Shown one piece after another: positions 37,738 to 47,400 of a stretch of DNA of 64,000 nucleotides. The stretch is from SSSZ01 sp036732025. Its GTDB lineage: Bacteria > Pseudomonadota > Gammaproteobacteria > Burkholderiales > Rhodocyclaceae. Numbering within the stretch: the first letter of the stretch is position 1; each line of letters opens with the position of its first letter. The stretch covers positions 1 to 64,000 of the forward strand of contig DAINDE010000006.1 of NCBI GenBank assembly GCA_036732025.1. Direction: 5' to 3'. The notes under the pieces are model-generated. The model saw only the letters and a list, made by a program, of their open reading frames with translations. It made no database searches and was not told where the DNA came from. The translations under genes and the position numbers were made by a program.

Positions 37738-39827
37738 GGGGTGTCGGACCGGCCGCCCCAGCGGGCGGCGAACTCCGCCGGGTCCACCGGCTTCCCGTGC
37801 AGGAAGCCCTGCAGGTGCTGGCAGCCAAGATCCTTGAGGAAATCGGCTTGCTCGCCGGTCTCCACCCCTTCCGCCACCACGTCCAGGTCGAGGCTCTTGG
37901 CCAGGGCCATGACGGTGCGGATGATGGCCTCGTCACCGTGGTTGTTGCCGATGCCGATGACGAAGGAGCGGTCGATCTTGAGCTGCTGGATGGGCAGGAG
38001 CTTCAGGTAGTTGAGGGAAGAATAGCCGGTGCCGAAATCGTCGATGGCCAGGCGGATGCCCAAGTCGCGCAGGCGTTCGAGCAGGGCGAAGGCGTTCTCC
38101 ACGGCCATCACCACGGATTCGGTGAGTTCCAGCTTGAGGCGTTCCGGCTCCAGGCCGGTTTCTTCCAGGATGCCGGTGAGGATGTCGATGAATTCCGGCC
38201 GCTCGAGTTGCTTGACGGAAAGGTTGACCGACACTTCCGGCAGGTCGAATCCCGCCATGCGCCAGCGCATCACCTGCCGGCAGCTCTCCCGCAGCACCCA
38301 GGTGCCGAGGCCGATGATGAGGCCCGATTCCTCGGCCACCGGAATGAAGCGCAGCGGTGGCACCTCGCCCAGCTCGGGGCTGTGCCAGCGTACCAGGGCC
38401 TCCGCGCCGGTGAGGCAGCCGGAAACCGAATCCACCTGCGGCTGCAGATGCACCTCCAGCTCGCCGTTCTCGATGGCCCGGCGCAGCAGGTTTTCCATGC
38501 GCACCTTTTCCCGCACCTCGTCGGTCATGGCCGGGGTGTAGAAATGGTAGTGGCCGCGGCCCATGGCCTTGGCCCGGTACATGGCCGAATCGGCGTTGCG
38601 CATGAGGTTGCCCACGCTGTCGCCGTCCTGGGGGAAGAGGCTGATGCCGACGGAGGTGGACAGGTAGAGCTCGTGCCCGGCCACCACGAAGGGGGCGTCG
38701 AAGGCGGCGATGATCTCCCGGGCCAGTTGGGCGGCCTCTTCGTCCTCGCGCACCGCCTCCATGAGGCAGATGAACTCGTCGCCCCCCAGCCGGGCGAGCA
38801 TGTCGATGAGGCGGACCTTCTGCGACAGGCGGGAAGCCACCGCCACCAGGAGTTCGTCGCCGATGGTGTGGCCGAGGGAATCGTTGACCTGCTTGAACTG
38901 GTCGAGGTCAATGAACAGCACCGCCAGGCGCTGGGCATGCTTTTCCGAATCGTCGAGGCTCTCCGCCAGGCGTTCGATGAAACAGCGACGGTTGGGCAAC
39001 CCGGTGAGCGGGTCGTGGTAAGCGAGGTAGTTGAGCTTGCTCTCGGCCTGCCGGCGCTCGGCGATTTCCTCCTGCAACTGGGTATTGGCCCGTTTCAGCT
39101 CGGCAGTACGCTGCTCCACCTGCAGCTCCAGGGTGGAGCGGGCAGCCTCGATCTTGGTTTCCTGCAGGCGCAGGATCTGGTGGGCCCGGCGCACCACCAG
39201 GAACTGCATCAGGTAGAGCAAGGCGAAAACGCCCACCACGCCGGCGGTCATCCACCACAGGGTGTGGTTGACCCCCACCAGGAAGGGGGTCACGTCCTGG
39301 CCCAGTTCGATCACCCCCTCCACGTCGTTGTTCTGGCCCCGCACCGGGATGAAGGTGGACAAGAGATCGACATTCCGCCGCCGGCCGTCGAGGGTTTCGA
39401 CACTGGCCAGATACTGGTGGTCACTGCCGGTGGTGCCGGATACTGCAGCCCGGAAGGCCGCCGAGTCGACCTGGGTGCCGATGCCGCCGGCCTCGGTGGC
39501 CAGCACCACCAGGCCCAGCCGGTTATAGACCCGCACCCGGGCGACGGCCGTACCGGCCAGGACGGAGGCCATCCGCTCCCGCAGGGCGGGAAGCCCCGGG
39601 GTGGTGCCCAGGGCCGCCGCCTCCTTGCCGTAGGATTCGCGCAGGATGTCCCCCACCGCCGGCCACAGGGTGTTGTGCAGGATGCGGGCGGTGGCCAGGT
39701 TGCGGTCTTCCGCCTGGCTGGTCATCTGCTGCAGGGAAAGCTGCCGGTAAAGCGGACCGAGCGCCCCGGCGGCGAGGACGATCAGGATGAAGCTGAGGGT
39801 CGAGAAATAGCGGGATAGGTTGAACAT
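37734..39827 (-). CDS. Membrane GGDEF-EAL bifunctional c-di-GMP protein
   Basis: Of 697 residues, two membrane helices (about 9-28 and 192-212) flank a periplasmic sensor domain of about 160 residues. A coiled coil follows, then a GGDEF domain (about 265-425) with an intact RLGGDEF motif and an RxxD I-site (RLID) six residues before it. The C-terminal EAL domain (about 435-685) has EALVRW, NLSVKQL, LTESVVM, DDFGTGYSS and EGVET. Both catalytic centres look functional, so the net activity cannot be predicted. The gene starts 20 bases downstream of the radA stop and is the middle member of a probable minus-strand operon (alr-radA-this gene-FtsX permease). Confidence 0.92.
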   Translation of the reverse strand: MFNLSRYFSTLSFILIVLAAGALGPLYRQLSLQQMTSQAEDRNLATARILHNTLWPAVGDILRESYGKEAAALGTTPGLPALRERMASVLAGTAVARVRVYNRLGLVVLATEAGGIGTQVDSAAFRAAVSGTTGSDHQYLASVETLDGRRRNVDLLSTFIPVRGQNNDVEGVIELGQDVTPFLVGVNHTLWWMTAGVVGVFALLYLMQFLVVRRAHQILRLQETKIEAARSTLELQVEQRTAELKRANTQLQEEIAERRQAESKLNYLAYHDPLTGLPNRRCFIERLAESLDDSEKHAQRLAVLFIDLDQFKQVNDSLGHTIGDELLVAVASRLSQKVRLIDMLARLGGDEFICLMEAVREDEEAAQLAREIIAAFDAPFVVAGHELYLSTSVGISLFPQDGDSVGNLMRNADSAMYRAKAMGRGHYHFYTPAMTDEVREKVRMENLLRRAIENGELEVHLQPQVDSVSGCLTGAEALVRWHSPELGEVPPLRFIPVAEESGLIIGLGTWVLRESCRQVMRWRMAGFDLPEVSVNLSVKQLERPEFIDILTGILEETGLEPERLKLELTESVVMAVENAFALLERLRDLGIRLAIDDFGTGYSSLNYLKLLPIQQLKIDRSFVIGIGNNHGDEAIIRTVMALAKSLDLDVVAEGVETGEQADFLKDLGCQHLQGFLHGKPVDPAEFAARWGGRSDTP

Positions 39828-39847
39828 TTCCGGGACGGGTTGCGGCG

Positions 39848-41206
39848 CTAACCCAGCTCTCTGATCCTTTCGACGGCTTCTCCGATACGGGCGACAGTGA
39901 TGACTTCCAGTCCGGCGATGGCCTGGCGGGGCCGGTTCGCCTCGGGCACCAGGGCCCGGGTGAAGCCGAGCTTGGCTGCTTCCTTCAGGCGTTCCTGGCC
40001 CCGGGGCGCCGGACGGATCTCGCCGGCCAGACCAATTTCACCAAACACTATAAGTTTATTTGGTAATGGCTTGTTTTTCAACGATGAAACAATGGCAAGC
40101 ACCACTGCCAAGTCGGCCGCCGGTTCGCTGATGCGCACACCGCCCACCGCATTGACGAAGACATCCTGATCGAAGCATAGGACACCCGCATGGCGATGCA
40201 AGACCGCCAGGAGCATGGCCAGGCGCTGGGCCTCGAGGCCCACCGTGAGGCGCCGCGGGTTGCCGTGGGCGCTATCCACCAGGGCCTGGATTTCCACCAG
40301 CAGCGGCCGGGTGCCTTCCTGGGTGACCATGACGCAGGAGCCGGGCACCTCCTCGCCATGCTGGGAGAGGAACAGCGCCGAGGGGTTGTTCACCCCCTTC
40401 AGCCCGCGGTCGGTCATGGCGAAGACACCGAGTTCGTTCACCGCCCCGAAGCGGTTCTTGAAGGCCCTCACCAAGCGGAAGCTGGAATGGGTGTCGCCCT
40501 CGAAATAAAGCACCGTATCGACGATGTGCTCGAGTACCCGCGGCCCCGCCAGCGCCCCTTCCTTGGTGACATGGCCCACCAGGATGACGGTGATGCCGGC
40601 CTGCTTGGCCAGGCGGGTAAGCTGGGCGGCGCATTCCCGCACCTGGGCCACCGAACCCGGCGCGCTGGAGAGTTCTTCCGACCACAGGGTCTGGATGGAG
40701 TCGATGACCGCCACCTGGGGCTTCTCGCTGCCCAGGGCGGCGAGGATCTTTTCCAGGTTGATTTCCGCCAGCAGGTGCAGGCGCCGGCAGTCCAGGGCCA
40801 GGCGGCGGGCGCGCAGGGCCACCTGCTCGCCGGATTCCTCGCCGCTCACGTAGAGCACCCGGTGCTCCGCCGAGAGCGCCGCCAGGGCCTGCAGGAGCAA
40901 CGTGCTCTTGCCGATGCCGGGATCGCCGCCGATGAGCACCACGCCCCCCGCCACCAGCCCGCCCCCCAGGGCCCGGTCGAATTCCGGGATGCCGGTGGGC
41001 AGGCGCTCGGCCTCCCGGGCCTCGATGTCGGCCAGGGTCTGCAGGCGGGCCGGCGGGGCCAGGGATTGGAAACGATGGCCGCCGGATTTCTCGGCGACAC
41101 CCTCCACCAAGGTGTTCCACTCGCCGCAGCCGGGGCACTGGCCCTGCCATTTGGGGTTGCTGGCGCCGCATTCGGTGCAGGTATAGACGGATTTCGCTTT
41201 GGCCAT
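39848..41206 (-). CDS. radA: DNA repair protein RadA (Sms)
   Basis: This 452-residue protein of the recombination-repair pathway extends strand exchange at branched DNA. Features in order: the N-terminal C4 zinc finger CTECGASNPKWQGQCPGCGEW; Walker A GGDPGIGKSTLLLQ (about 93-106); the Walker B region VAVIDSIQTLW; the RadA-specific FKNRFGAVNE motif; and a Lon-protease-like C-terminal domain (about 290-452). The family length and all motifs are intact. It begins seven bases after the alr stop codon, implying shared transcription with alr. Confidence 0.97.
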   Translation of the reverse strand: MAKAKSVYTCTECGASNPKWQGQCPGCGEWNTLVEGVAEKSGGHRFQSLAPPARLQTLADIEAREAERLPTGIPEFDRALGGGLVAGGVVLIGGDPGIGKSTLLLQALAALSAEHRVLYVSGEESGEQVALRARRLALDCRRLHLLAEINLEKILAALGSEKPQVAVIDSIQTLWSEELSSAPGSVAQVRECAAQLTRLAKQAGITVILVGHVTKEGALAGPRVLEHIVDTVLYFEGDTHSSFRLVRAFKNRFGAVNELGVFAMTDRGLKGVNNPSALFLSQHGEEVPGSCVMVTQEGTRPLLVEIQALVDSAHGNPRRLTVGLEAQRLAMLLAVLHRHAGVLCFDQDVFVNAVGGVRISEPAADLAVVLAIVSSLKNKPLPNKLIVFGEIGLAGEIRPAPRGQERLKEAAKLGFTRALVPEANRPRQAIAGLEVITVARIGEAVERIRELG

Positions 41207-41213
41207 GGGAGTT

Positions 41214-42311
41214 TCAGGAGGCGTCGGTGACCTGCACCGGCACCCGGGGCGCCAGGGCGCAGAAGAGTTCGTAGGCGATGGTGCCGGCGGCGGCGGCCAC
41301 GGCGTCGGCCGGCACCTCCCCGGCGGCGCCCCGGCCCCAGAGGGTCACCGGCGCCCCCAGGCCCGCTTCGGGGATATCGGTGAGGTCGCAGGCCAGCATG
41401 TCCATGGAAACGCGGCCGAGGGTTTGCGTCCGGCGGCCGAGGACAGCGATGGGCGTGCCGGTGCCGGCGTGGCGGGGGTAGCCATCGGCATAGCCGCAGG
41501 CGACGATGCCGACGCGCATGGCGCGGGGCGCTTCGAACAGGCCGCCATAGCCCACCCGCTCGCCGGCGGTGACGTCCTGCACGGCGATGATGCTGCTCTC
41601 CAGCGTCATCGCCGGTTGCAGCCCGAGATCCGCCGCCGCCTGGTCGGCGAAGGGGCTGGCGCCGTAGAGCATGATGCCGGGCCGCACCCAGTCGCCATGG
41701 CTGGCGGGATGGCGCAGGATGGCGGCGGAATTGGCCAGGCTCACCGGGCCCTGCCAGCCTTCGCTCAGGTCGCGGAAGCGAGCGAGCTGCCAGTCGATGC
41801 CTCGCCCGCCGTCGGCCTCGGCAAAATGGGTCATGAGGGTGACGGTACCGGCCGGCAGCCGTGCCATGGTTTGCCGCAGCCAGGGCAGGTCGGCCGCGGT
41901 GAAGCCGAGGCGGTTCATGCCGGTGTTGAGCTTGACGTACAGCGGAGGCAGCGGGCGGCTACCGGCCGCGGCGGCGAGGAGTTCATACTGCTCGCGGGAA
42001 TGGAGGACGGTGGTGAGGCCGAATTCGCAGGCCAGGCGGGCATCGCGGCTGGCGAAGACGCCTTCGAGCAGGAGCAGCGGCAAGTCGACGCCGGCCGCCC
42101 GCAGATCCGCGGCGTTTTCCGCTTCCAGCAGCGCGAAGCCGTCGGCCAGCCCGCGCAGGGCCTGGACGGCACGCCACTGGCCGTGGCCGTACGCGTCCGC
42201 CTTGATCACCGCCCACGCCCGGGCGTTCGGTGCCCTGCCCCGGGCGACGGCATAGTTGTGGCGCAGGGCCGCCAGATCGATGACGGCCCGGATGGGACGG
42301 GACAGCTTCAA
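41214..42311 (-). CDS. alr: Alanine racemase
   Basis: This 365-residue PLP enzyme interconverts L- and D-alanine for peptidoglycan. The PLP lysine lies in AVIKADAYGHG (Lys37), and the catalytic tyrosine region is ERVGYGGLF. NTGMNRLGF, the HFAEAD region and RPGIMLYGASP are also present, as in the family. The start is taken as TTG at 42311, because its frame first becomes alanine-racemase-like there. TTG shares bases with the LysR stop (TTGA), and GGGGGAG lies upstream. No ATG is available between the family N-terminus and the lysR gene. The long upstream open stretch to 42731 overlaps lysR and is not part of the enzyme. Confidence 0.93.
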   Translation of the reverse strand: MKLSRPIRAVIDLAALRHNYAVARGRAPNARAWAVIKADAYGHGQWRAVQALRGLADGFALLEAENAADLRAAGVDLPLLLLEGVFASRDARLACEFGLTTVLHSREQYELLAAAAGSRPLPPLYVKLNTGMNRLGFTAADLPWLRQTMARLPAGTVTLMTHFAEADGGRGIDWQLARFRDLSEGWQGPVSLANSAAILRHPASHGDWVRPGIMLYGASPFADQAAADLGLQPAMTLESSIIAVQDVTAGERVGYGGLFEAPRAMRVGIVACGYADGYPRHAGTGTPIAVLGRRTQTLGRVSMDMLACDLTDIPEAGLGAPVTLWGRGAAGEVPADAVAAAAGTIAYELFCALAPRVPVQVTDAS

Positions 42312-43210
42312 AGGACGAACTCCCCCAGTTTCTGCCGGGCGAAGCCGATGAAGGTGGTGGCCAGCCGGGAGCGGAAACGGTCCCTCGGATAGACCAGGGA
42401 GAGACTGCGCTGCAAGGGCGGCTTCAAGGGAATGGCGACCAGGGTGCCCAGGCGCTGCTCCTTCTCGAAGACCGCCCGGGAGACGATGGCGAAGCCGAGG
42501 CCGGTGCTGACCACGCCTTTCAGGGCTTCCGGACTGCCCAGCTCCATGAGGACCTTGAGGCTTTCCGGCGGGACGCCGGCAGCGCGGAAATAGGCGTCGG
42601 TCACCTCCCGCGTGCCGGAGCCCGGCTCCCGCGAGATGAACTCGTATTCCCGCAGGGCCTTGGGGGTGAGGAAGGGTTCGCCGACCAGGGGATGGTCGGG
42701 GGCGCAGATGACCTGGAGCTCGTCTTCGCAACAGCTTTCCGAGACCAGGGAGGGATCCTTGGTGGGGGCCTCCACCAGGCCGACGTCCAGGGTGTGCTCG
42801 GCCACGCGGTTTTCGATGGTTTCGGAATTGCCGACGATGAGCCGGGCCCGCACCTGGGGATAGAGGCTGTTGAACTCGCCGAGGACGCGCGGGAGCATGA
42901 ACTCGGCAATGGTAGTGCTGGCGCCCACCAGGAGGGGGCCGCGCATCTCGCCGGTCATCTCGGCGAGGCGGGTTTCCATTTCGTCGGTGAGGGCAAGGAT
43001 GCGATTGGCGTAGTCGAGCACCAGCTCCCCCGCCGGGGTCAGGGCGATCTTGCCATGGCCGCGCTCGAAGAGGCGGGTGTTGAACTGGTCTTCCAGTTGC
43101 TTGACCTGGAAGGTCACCGCCGGCTGGGTCATGAACAGGGCCTCGGCCGCCTTGGTGAAGCTCAGGTGCCTGGCCACCGCGTGGAAGACCTGCAAACGCC
43201 GGTCAGCCAT
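42308..43210 (-). CDS. LysR family transcriptional regulator
   Basis: This 300-residue regulator has an N-terminal winged helix-turn-helix (MADRRLQVFHAVARHLSFTKAAEALFMTQPAVTFQVKQLEDQFNTRLFERG) and a LysR substrate-binding domain (about 90-295). It resembles the CysL/CbbR-like subgroup, whose members respond to sulphur or carbon metabolism, but the ligand cannot be read from sequence. The stop overlaps the alr start codon (TTGA), so regulator and racemase are translationally coupled. It diverges from the REC-HD-GYP gene across a 143-base gap holding possible operator sequence. Confidence 0.9.
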   Translation of the reverse strand: MADRRLQVFHAVARHLSFTKAAEALFMTQPAVTFQVKQLEDQFNTRLFERGHGKIALTPAGELVLDYANRILALTDEMETRLAEMTGEMRGPLLVGASTTIAEFMLPRVLGEFNSLYPQVRARLIVGNSETIENRVAEHTLDVGLVEAPTKDPSLVSESCCEDELQVICAPDHPLVGEPFLTPKALREYEFISREPGSGTREVTDAYFRAAGVPPESLKVLMELGSPEALKGVVSTGLGFAIVSRAVFEKEQRLGTLVAIPLKPPLQRSLSLVYPRDRFRSRLATTFIGFARQKLGEFVL

Positions 43211-43353
43211 GGGAAATCTCTCCTTTCGAACGGACTGCTATTCAATCACAAAACGGAAAAAATTGATCGGAAAACCGGCCGCGGGGCGATGACAAGCGGG
43301 GGCAGCGGGACCATAATCGGCGGCAGAAAAATTCAACACCACCCACGAACGAG
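43211..43353. promoter_or_regulatory. Divergent control region between lysR and REC-HD-GYP gene
   Basis: This 143-base region includes a locally AT-rich stretch (about 43238-43275) with an inverted TCAAT (43242-43246) and ATTGA (43262-43266) pair. That is compatible with a LysR-type binding site but not close to a known consensus. Promoter elements for either direction are not clear. Confidence 0.3.
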
Positions 43354-44472
43354 ATGTGTCCCATGGATGGGAAGCAGGCGACGATCCTCATCGTCGATGA
43401 CACCCCGGAAAACCTGGCCGTGCTCGGCGAGCTGCTGCAGCCGCCGTACCGGGTCCGCGCCGCCAATTCCGGCCAGCGGGCGTTGAAGGTGGCGGTCATC
43501 GAGCCGATACCTGACCTCATCCTGCTCGACGTCATGATGCCCGAGATGGACGGCTACACCGTGCTCGAGCGGTTGCGGGCCGATCCGCGCACCCGCGACG
43601 TGCCGGTGATCTTCGTCACCGCCATGGACCGTAGCGAGGACGAGGAGAAAGGGCTCGACTGTGGCGCCGTCGATTACATCACCAAGCCCCTGCGTCCAGC
43701 CGTGGTCCTGGCCCGGGTGCGGGCCCAGCTCGAACTGAAGGCGGCGCGGGATATCCTGCGCAACCAGAACGCCTATCTGGAAGCCGAAGTGGCTCGCCGC
43801 ATGAGCGAGAACCAGCTCATCCAGGAAGTCAGCATCCACGCCCTCGCCCGCCTGGCCGAGACCCGCGATCCGGAAACCGGCAACCACCTGCGCCGCACCC
43901 AGGAATATGTGCGCACCCTGGGCAACGCGCTGCGCTCCCACCCGCGCTTCGCCGCCGCCCTCGACGACCACGCCATCGATACCCTGGCCCGTTCGGCGCC
44001 CCTGCACGACATCGGCAAGGTGGGCATCCCCGACCACATCCTGCTCAAACCGGGCAAACTGACGCCGGACGAATGGGCCATCATGAAAACCCACGCCGAA
44101 CTGGGTTTCCAGGCCATCGCCCAGGCCGAGCGGGACGCCGTCAAGCCGGTGAAATTCCTCGCCGTCGCCAAGGAAATCGCCCACTACCACCACGAAAAAT
44201 GGGACGGCAGCGGCTATCCGGCCGGCCTCGCCGGCGACGCCATTCCCGTCTCGGCCCGGCTCATGGCCCTGGCCGACGTCTTCGACGCCCTCATCAACAA
44301 GCGCGTATACAAGCAACCCATGCCTTACGACGAGGCCCGGGACATCATCGTCGCCAACCGGGGCAGCCATTTCGACCCGGACGTGGTGGACGCCTTCGTC
44401 GCCAGCTACGACCTGTTCCGCGCCATTGCCGACCGCTACCGCGACGACGACGGGCAGTCGGCCTCCGCCTGA
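43354..44472 (+). CDS. REC-HD-GYP c-di-GMP phosphodiesterase response regulator
   Basis: This 372-residue protein combines a REC domain (8-125; Asp59 in LLDVMMPEMDG; TKPLRP) with an HD-GYP domain. The latter has LARSAPLHDIGKVGIPD (His218, Asp219) and HHEKWDGSGYPAGLAGDAIP with the intact GYP triad at 287-289. It should hydrolyse c-di-GMP under phosphorylation control. A second ATG at 43363 is an alternative start. The large hybrid kinase gene begins four bases after its stop codon, so the two should form an operon and a cognate phosphorelay pair. Confidence 0.93.
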   Translation: MCPMDGKQATILIVDDTPENLAVLGELLQPPYRVRAANSGQRALKVAVIEPIPDLILLDVMMPEMDGYTVLERLRADPRTRDVPVIFVTAMDRSEDEEKGLDCGAVDYITKPLRPAVVLARVRAQLELKAARDILRNQNAYLEAEVARRMSENQLIQEVSIHALARLAETRDPETGNHLRRTQEYVRTLGNALRSHPRFAAALDDHAIDTLARSAPLHDIGKVGIPDHILLKPGKLTPDEWAIMKTHAELGFQAIAQAERDAVKPVKFLAVAKEIAHYHHEKWDGSGYPAGLAGDAIPVSARLMALADVFDALINKRVYKQPMPYDEARDIIVANRGSHFDPDVVDAFVASYDLFRAIADRYRDDDGQSASA

Positions 44473-44476
44473 CCCC

Positions 44477-47400
44477 ATGGCCTTCCGCCCGCTCACCGAC
44501 CTGACCCTGGGCGACATCATGAGCGTCGCCGTGAAGAGCGTCGGCATCGACTGCACGCTGCACGATGCCGCCCGGTTCATGGCCGACGCCCATGTTTCCA
44601 GCCTGGTGGTCCAGTGCCGCCAGCGTCCGGCGGGCATCCTCACCGAGCGGGACATGCTCGACCTGCTGCGTCGCCACGTCCCCGGCGGCCAACCGGTCCG
44701 GGACTATATGAGCGCGCCGGTGCTGTCGGCCCACACCGGCCTGGATTTCCGTTCCGCTTACAACCTCCTGCACCGCAACCGGGTACGCCACCTGGTGGCC
44801 GTGGACGACCTGGGAGAAACCGCCGGGATCGTCTCCGAGACCGATTTCCGCATGCACCTGGGGCTGGAGGTGCTGCACCACACCTCGGACCTGATGGCGC
44901 TGATGGACCGGGACATGCCCCTGCTGGCGCCCGAGGCTCCACTCGAAGCGGCACTCCAGACCATGGCGCAGAACGCCTGCGACTATGTCCTGGTCTGCCG
45001 GAACCGACGCCCCTTGGGCATTCTCACCGAACGGGACATGCCACGGCTGCTGGCCGCCGGGGTGGATGCGGCTACGGTAGCGGTCGCCGAGGTCATGAGC
45101 AGCCCGGTGCATTGCCTCGACATCGGCGCCACCGTCGGCGACGCCTTGGCCACCATGAACGTTGGCGGCTTCCGCCATGTCGTCGTCCAGGGGGGCGACG
45201 GGGTGGTGGCGGGCGTCCTCGGCCAGCACCAGATCCTTGAGCGGCTGGGGGTGGCGGTCATCGAAGAGGCCTGGGCGCAACGTACCCTCCTCGACAACGT
45301 GCGGGAGGATTTCGACCAGCGTCTCGGCATGGTGCTCGAGAGTACCGGCATCGCCGTGTGGGAATACGACTTCCTGGCCGACCGCTATGCCTGGAGTTCG
45401 ACCCTGGGCACCTTGCTGGGCTGCCTGGCGGAGGAACTGCCGAAGACCGCCAGGGATTTCCAGTCCCTGCTCCATCCCGCCGACCACGACGCGGCCATCG
45501 AGGCCACACGCCGCGCCTTCCGCCGCAACGACGTGGTCGAGGGGGAGTGGCGCCTGCGTCGGGCCGGCGGTGGCTGGCTCTGGGTCCGCTTCCGCTCCCG
45601 GGTGACGATTCGGGCCGAGGACGGGCGCCCGCTCCAGTCGGTAGGGACCATGACCGACATCAGCGACCGCAAGGAAATCGAAGGCCGCCTGCGCGATCGC
45701 GAGGAAATATTCCGGGTCGTCTTCAACCAGGCCCGCGACGGCATCGTCCTGATGGATGCCGCCAGCCTGGCCTTCGTCGAGTTCAACGACGCCGCCTGCG
45801 CCGGCCTCGGCTACAGCCGCGAGGAGTTCGCCCGCCTCGGCTGGCCCGACGTCGCGCTCGTCACCAGCGACGACGGCCTGTTGGCGCAGCTCGACCGGAT
45901 CGTCATCGAGCGGGGGCAGGATTTCGAGGAAATGCAGCGGCGCAAGGACGGCTCCCTGCGCCCCACACGCGTCAGTTGCCGCATGGTCGCCATCCGCGGC
46001 CAGGCTTTCCTGGCCATGATCTGGGCCGACCTGGGGGTGCAGAAGGCGGTGGAAAACGCCCTGCGCGAAAGCGAGAACCGCTTTCGCGCCCTCTTCGACA
46101 ATATCGAGAGCATCGCCGTCCAAGGCTATGACGAGGAGCGCCGGGTGGTGCTGTGGAACGCCGCCAGCACCCGCCTGTACGGCTACAGTCAGGAAGAGGC
46201 CCTGGGCCGGCGGCTGGAGGACCTCATCATCCCGGCGGCCATGCGCGACGAAGTCATCGCCCTCCACCGCGACTGGCTGGACCACGGCATCCCCATTCCG
46301 GCCGGGGAACTGACCCTCTGCCGCAAGGACGGCTCGCCGGTCCAGGTGTTTTCCAGCCACGTCCTGCAGGCCAGCCCCGGCGGAGTCCGGGAGATGTTCT
46401 GCGTCGACGTGGACCTGCAGCCGCTGCACGAGGTCCAGTTCCAGTACCGCACCCTGGCGGATTCCGGATCGGCCCTCATCTGGACCACCGGGGTGGATGG
46501 CCGCTGCAACTACGTCAACCGCCCCTGGCTGGAATTCACCGGCCGCAGCCTCGAGCAGGAGCTGGGAGATGACTGGCTGGAAGGCCTGCATCCCGATGAC
46601 CGTGCGGCCTGGCACGAGACCTATGGGGAAGCCGTCGCCGGCCGCCAGCCCTTCCATCTGGCCTGCCGCCTGCGCCGGCACGACGGCGAATACCGCTGGA
46701 TGATGAACGAAGGGCGCCCCCGCTACGACAGCCGGGGCGGATTCCTGGGCTACATCGGCCATTGCCTGGACATCACCGAAGGCAAGCTGCGGGACCTGGA
46801 ACTGGAAAAGTATCGCCTGCACCTGGAAGAACTGGTGCGCATGCGCACGGCGGAGCTGGAAGCCGCCAACCGCCGCCTCCTCGTCAGCGATCGCCGGCTG
46901 CAGGCCCTGCTGGGGATCAGCCGCCGGGCCGACGGCATGGAGGAGGAGGAAGTTTTCCGCGCCGGTTTGCACGAGGCCGCCCGCCTTTCCGGCAGCAGCA
47001 GCGCCTTCCTGCAGATACTGGATGGTAGCGGCGTGCCCTCGGTTTCCTACTTCGGCGGCGACAGCCCCTGCGACCGCAACCTGGGGGCCGGCTGCCTGGA
47101 ATGCCCCTGGCTGCGGGCTCAGGTGGCCGCCGTTGCCCACAAGCGGCGGCCGGCGGCGCTCTGCGCCCGGGAGCTGCCGGCGGCCGAGGATTGCCCCCAC
47201 GCCGCCCGCAACCTCCTCGCCGTCCCCATCCTGGAAGGGGAGCAGGTCCTGGCGGTTCTCGGCGTCAGCGGGCGGGAGGCTCCCTACGACGTTGCCGAGG
47301 GGCGCGAACTCCAGCTGATCGGCAACGACCTCTGGGGCATCGTCATCCGGCGCCGCGCCGGGGCGGCCCTCGAAGGCGCCCGGGACGCCGCGGAAAAAGC

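Noticed and set aside
42312..42731. N-terminal extension of alr
   Set aside because: The open stretch lies on top of the lysR gene and is unlike alanine racemases.
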